NCBI GenBank assembly: GCA_024222455.1
Contig: JAAEPD010000513.1
Span: 1-47,572 of the forward strand
DNA length: 47,572 nt
Reading direction: 5' to 3'
DNA from: Aureispira sp.
GTDB taxonomy: Bacteria > Bacteroidota > Bacteroidia > Chitinophagales > Saprospiraceae
The notes beneath the pieces were generated by a model. That model searched no databases. It was given only the letters and a program-made list of their open reading frames with translations, and was not told the DNA's origin. Shown here in pieces: positions 45,839 to 47,572 of this stretch. A program made the position numbers and the translations under genes. The stretch's first letter is position 1; every line of letters begins with the position of its first letter.

Positions 45839-46324
45839 ATGGCTGATTATAAAGATGTATTCGCTACTAACGAATGGCCTTTAGCTAAGTTTTACTTTAG
45901 AGTAGAGTTTTTGGATGGTCCTATCGAAGTACAAGGTAGTTTTCAAGGAGTAGAAGGATTGGAGTCTGAAATCTCTGTTATGGAATACCGTATGGGAGAT
46001 TCTCCATTATTTTTCAAATCTAAGCGTTATGGCATGATGACTTATAGCAATGTAACTTTGAAAAAAGGAATGTTTGCTGGTGACATGTACTTGAAAGACT
46101 GGTGGAATGAGTACTCTTGGAATCACTCTGATAGAAGTAATCGTCATGAAATCCTAATCACATTAATGGATGAGAATGATGCAGATATGATGACTTGGAC
46201 ACTTAAAGGATGTTTCCCAGTTAAATTTACACCATCTGCATTAGATGCAGAAGCAGATTCTGAAATCGCATTAGAAGAGCTAGAATTAGCTTGTGAGTCT
46301 TGGTCTTTAGAGTTTGCTGGCTAG
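45839..46324 (+). CDS. Tail tube protein 2 (gp19/Afp1-like)
   Basis: 161 residues, a close paralogue of tube 1 (same EWPLAKFYFRV, GLESEISVMEYR, SPLFFKSKRYGMMTYSNVTL and LDAEADSE motifs) but with a four-residue longer first loop (FLDGPIEVQGSFQ) and a different lumen-facing helix (LKDWWNEYSWNHSDRS). It probably forms a part of the same tube or a minor ring at one end. It lies between two hairpins. Confidence 0.93.
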   Translation: MADYKDVFATNEWPLAKFYFRVEFLDGPIEVQGSFQGVEGLESEISVMEYRMGDSPLFFKSKRYGMMTYSNVTLKKGMFAGDMYLKDWWNEYSWNHSDRSNRHEILITLMDENDADMMTWTLKGCFPVKFTPSALDAEADSEIALEELELACESWSLEFAG

Positions 46325-46341
46325 TATTAGGTCTATTCATC

Positions 46342-46376
46342 AAAGTGATTTTTTAATAAAATTAAATCACTTTTTT
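46342..46376 (+). terminator. Terminator/attenuator after tube 2
   Basis: 10-bp stem AAAGTGATTT (46342-46351) / AAATCACTTT (46364-46373), 12-base A/T loop, with a run of six T (46371-46376) that overlaps the stem end. It is only 14 bp ahead of the tube-3 start. Confidence 0.65.
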
Positions 46377-46390
46377 AAAAAAGTAAGAAT

Positions 46391-46867
46391 ATGTCAGATT
46401 ATCAAGATGTATTTGCCACAGAGGCCTGGCCATTAGCGAAGTTTTATTTTGAAGTACTGATAGAAGGCTTAAGCGATCCAATAGGTTTTCAAGGAGTAGA
46501 TGGATTAGAATCAGAACTTTCTATCATTGAGTATAGAGATGGTGACTCTCCTTTTCTATTCAAGTCTAAGCGTTATGGAATGGCTACTTTTAGCAATATA
46601 ACTTTAAAAAAAGGAATGTTTGCTGCTGAAGCTGACTTAAAAGACTGGTGGCACTTATTTTCGTGGGAGCATGCTTCTCGAGATGTCCGAAAACAAATTA
46701 CGATTAAACTAAAAGACGAGTCGGGAGGTGATAAAGTAGTTTGGGATATTCATGGATGTTTTCCCGTTAAATTTTCGCCTACAGGATTAGATGCAGAAGC
46801 AGATTCGGAAGTTGCTATTGAAGAACTAGAATTTGCTTGTGAATCTTGGTCTATTGCTTTTGGTTAA
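46391..46867 (+). CDS. Tail tube protein 3 (gp19/Afp1-like)
   Basis: 158 residues. Same family and layout as tubes 1 and 2: EAWPLAKFYFEVLIEG, GFQGVDGLESELSIIEYRDG, FLFKSKRYGMATFSNITL and DIHGCFPVKFSPTGLDAEAD. It differs in key surface positions (SELSIIEYR for SEISVMEYR) and uses more AGA/CGA codons than tube 1, suggesting a less abundant subunit. It lies 23 bp before tube 4 with no hairpin between. Confidence 0.93.
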   Translation: MSDYQDVFATEAWPLAKFYFEVLIEGLSDPIGFQGVDGLESELSIIEYRDGDSPFLFKSKRYGMATFSNITLKKGMFAAEADLKDWWHLFSWEHASRDVRKQITIKLKDESGGDKVVWDIHGCFPVKFSPTGLDAEADSEVAIEELEFACESWSIAFG

Positions 46868-46890
46868 CAAATTAAAAAAATAAATAAAAT

Positions 46891-47427
46891 ATGGGAGCTG
46901 CACATGATAAATGGCCTCTATCCAAGTTTTGTTTCCAAGTAAGTATAAATGGTTCTACTATTAGCTTTCAAGCCTGTGACGGTTTGGAAGCTAGTACTTC
47001 TGTTATGGAATTTAGAGATGGTAATTCTCAGCAGTTTCATAAACAGAAAAGAGCAACATTAACATCATATAGTAACGTAACCCTAAAAAAGGGTATGTTT
47101 GAAGGAGATCTTTTTATGCATTCTTGGCATAAGGGGATTGCTGATGGTGGCGCTTTTGGTGATATGCGTACAGTAACAATTACACTGGCGGAGCTTCAAG
47201 GAAGTGATTCTAAAGCTATGTTTACATGGACATTAGAGAAAGCCTTTGTAGTGAAATATGTACCATCAGGACTTGATGCTACTGCTGATAGTGAACCTGC
47301 TATAGAAGAAATGGAACTAGCGTATCAATCTTTTACGATGGAATCAGGAGGGTCATTCAGCCTTTCAGGAATAGCAGGCTTAGTAGGTAGCCTTACAGGA
47401 GGCTTATCAGGATCTATAGGTATCTAA
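46891..47427 (+). CDS. Tail tube-like protein 4 (Afp5-like, with Gly/Ser tail)
   Basis: 178 residues, the most divergent of the four: KWPLSKFCFQVSINGSTISF, ACDGLEASTSVMEFRDGNSQ, TLTSYSNVTLKKGMF and LEKAFVVKYVPSGLDATADS. It lacks the DWW helix of the others (it has HSWHKGIADGGAFGD) and carries an extra Gly/Ser-rich tail (residues about 153-178, GGSFSLSGIAGLVGSLTGGL). By position and divergence it is probably the tube-initiator ring that joins the baseplate, like Afp5/Pvc5; this is inference. Confidence 0.9.
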   Translation: MGAAHDKWPLSKFCFQVSINGSTISFQACDGLEASTSVMEFRDGNSQQFHKQKRATLTSYSNVTLKKGMFEGDLFMHSWHKGIADGGAFGDMRTVTITLAELQGSDSKAMFTWTLEKAFVVKYVPSGLDATADSEPAIEEMELAYQSFTMESGGSFSLSGIAGLVGSLTGGLSGSIGI

Positions 47428-47460
47428 AAACAATTAAAAACAATTAAAATTTAACCCATA

Positions 47461-47572
47461 ATGGATTTATTAGGAATGTTAGGACCAGTAGGTGATTTCC
47501 TAAATGAGCCTATACCCAGTTTTTTCTTTGAGATGTTATTTCTTGAAGATCCTTTTGATGCAAGCAACCCTT
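47461..47572 (+). CDS. Start of the next injection-system gene (cut by window edge)
   Basis: ATG 47461 opens a frame that stays open to the edge: MDLLGMLGPVGDFLNEPIPS, then FFFEMLFLEDPFDASNP. The PSFFFEMLFLEDP stretch resembles the first strand of tube-type proteins, so another tube- or Afp6-like component is possible, but 37 residues are too few to decide. It starts 33 bp after tube 4, so it is in the same transcript. Confidence 0.7.
   Translation, partial: MDLLGMLGPVGDFLNEPIPSFFFEMLFLEDPFDASNP

Noticed and set aside
41811-47572. Prophage interpretation
   Set aside because: No integrase, capsid, terminase or lysis genes, and a DUF4255 cap gene is present; tail-only gene order fits an injection system, though the right side is unseen.
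41811-47572. Canonical type VI secretion system
   Set aside because: One long tail-sheath protein instead of TssB plus TssC, and several gp19-type tubes rather than one Hcp.

Overview
The window (about 47.6 kb, AT-rich, roughly one third G+C by eye) comes from the chromosome of a member of the Bacteroidota. Evidence: three exported proteins end in type IX secretion system (T9SS) sorting domains with the usual FPNP-like entry, secD and secF are fused, several genes are preceded by the phylum-specific -7 box TAnnTTTG, and there are two TonB-dependent receptors with carboxypeptidase-regulatory-like N-termini. The mixture of T9SS proteins, leucine-rich-repeat proteins, an S74 fibre-like surface protein and a contractile injection locus would suit a Saprospiria/Aureispira-like marine gliding predator, but that finer placement is inference.

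Layout. 1-2.5 kb: the 3' tail of an ISL3-like transposase, then katG (catalase-peroxidase) with all catalytic residues. 2.5-7.3 kb: a 1601-residue T9SS-exported surface protein with three copies of a Trp-rich module. 7.4-13.8 kb: mostly unrecognised genes (helical-repeat protein, small secreted proteins, lipoproteins, small membrane proteins) plus a MuiA/DUF4139-type exported protein and a 23-bp perfect inverted repeat. 13.8-19 kb: housekeeping (GNAT acetyltransferase, murB, secDF). 19.2-24.5 kb: two TonB-dependent receptors on the minus strand, separated by tandem hairpins. 25.2-28.2 kb: two T9SS-exported proteins behind a 737-bp AT-rich intergenic region. 28.3-32.8 kb: a membrane protein of unknown function and a 962-residue S74-chaperone surface/fibre protein with 114-bp tandem repeats and an anomalous start. 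32.9-35.9 kb: a divergent SAM hydroxide adenosyltransferase-family protein and a divergently transcribed pair of LRR proteins. 36.1-41.8 kb: a probable operon with an exported protein, two paralogous GH18-type proteins anchored by C-terminal membrane segments, and a small membrane protein.

41.8 kb to the right edge: the start of a contractile injection system (CIS) of the single-sheath, phage-tail-like (eCIS/PVC/Afp) kind: a DUF4255 (Pvc16-like) cap protein, an unrecognised 373-residue protein, the sheath, four tail-tube (gp19-like) proteins and the first 37 codons of another gene. Baseplate, spike, tape-measure, ATPase and any cargo genes must lie beyond the edge. Hairpins sit after the sheath, after tube 1 and after tube 2, and codon use shifts across the run. 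Both suggest that the amounts of sheath and tube subunits are set at RNA level. This CIS and the membrane-anchored GH18-like pair beside it are the most interesting parts of the window.
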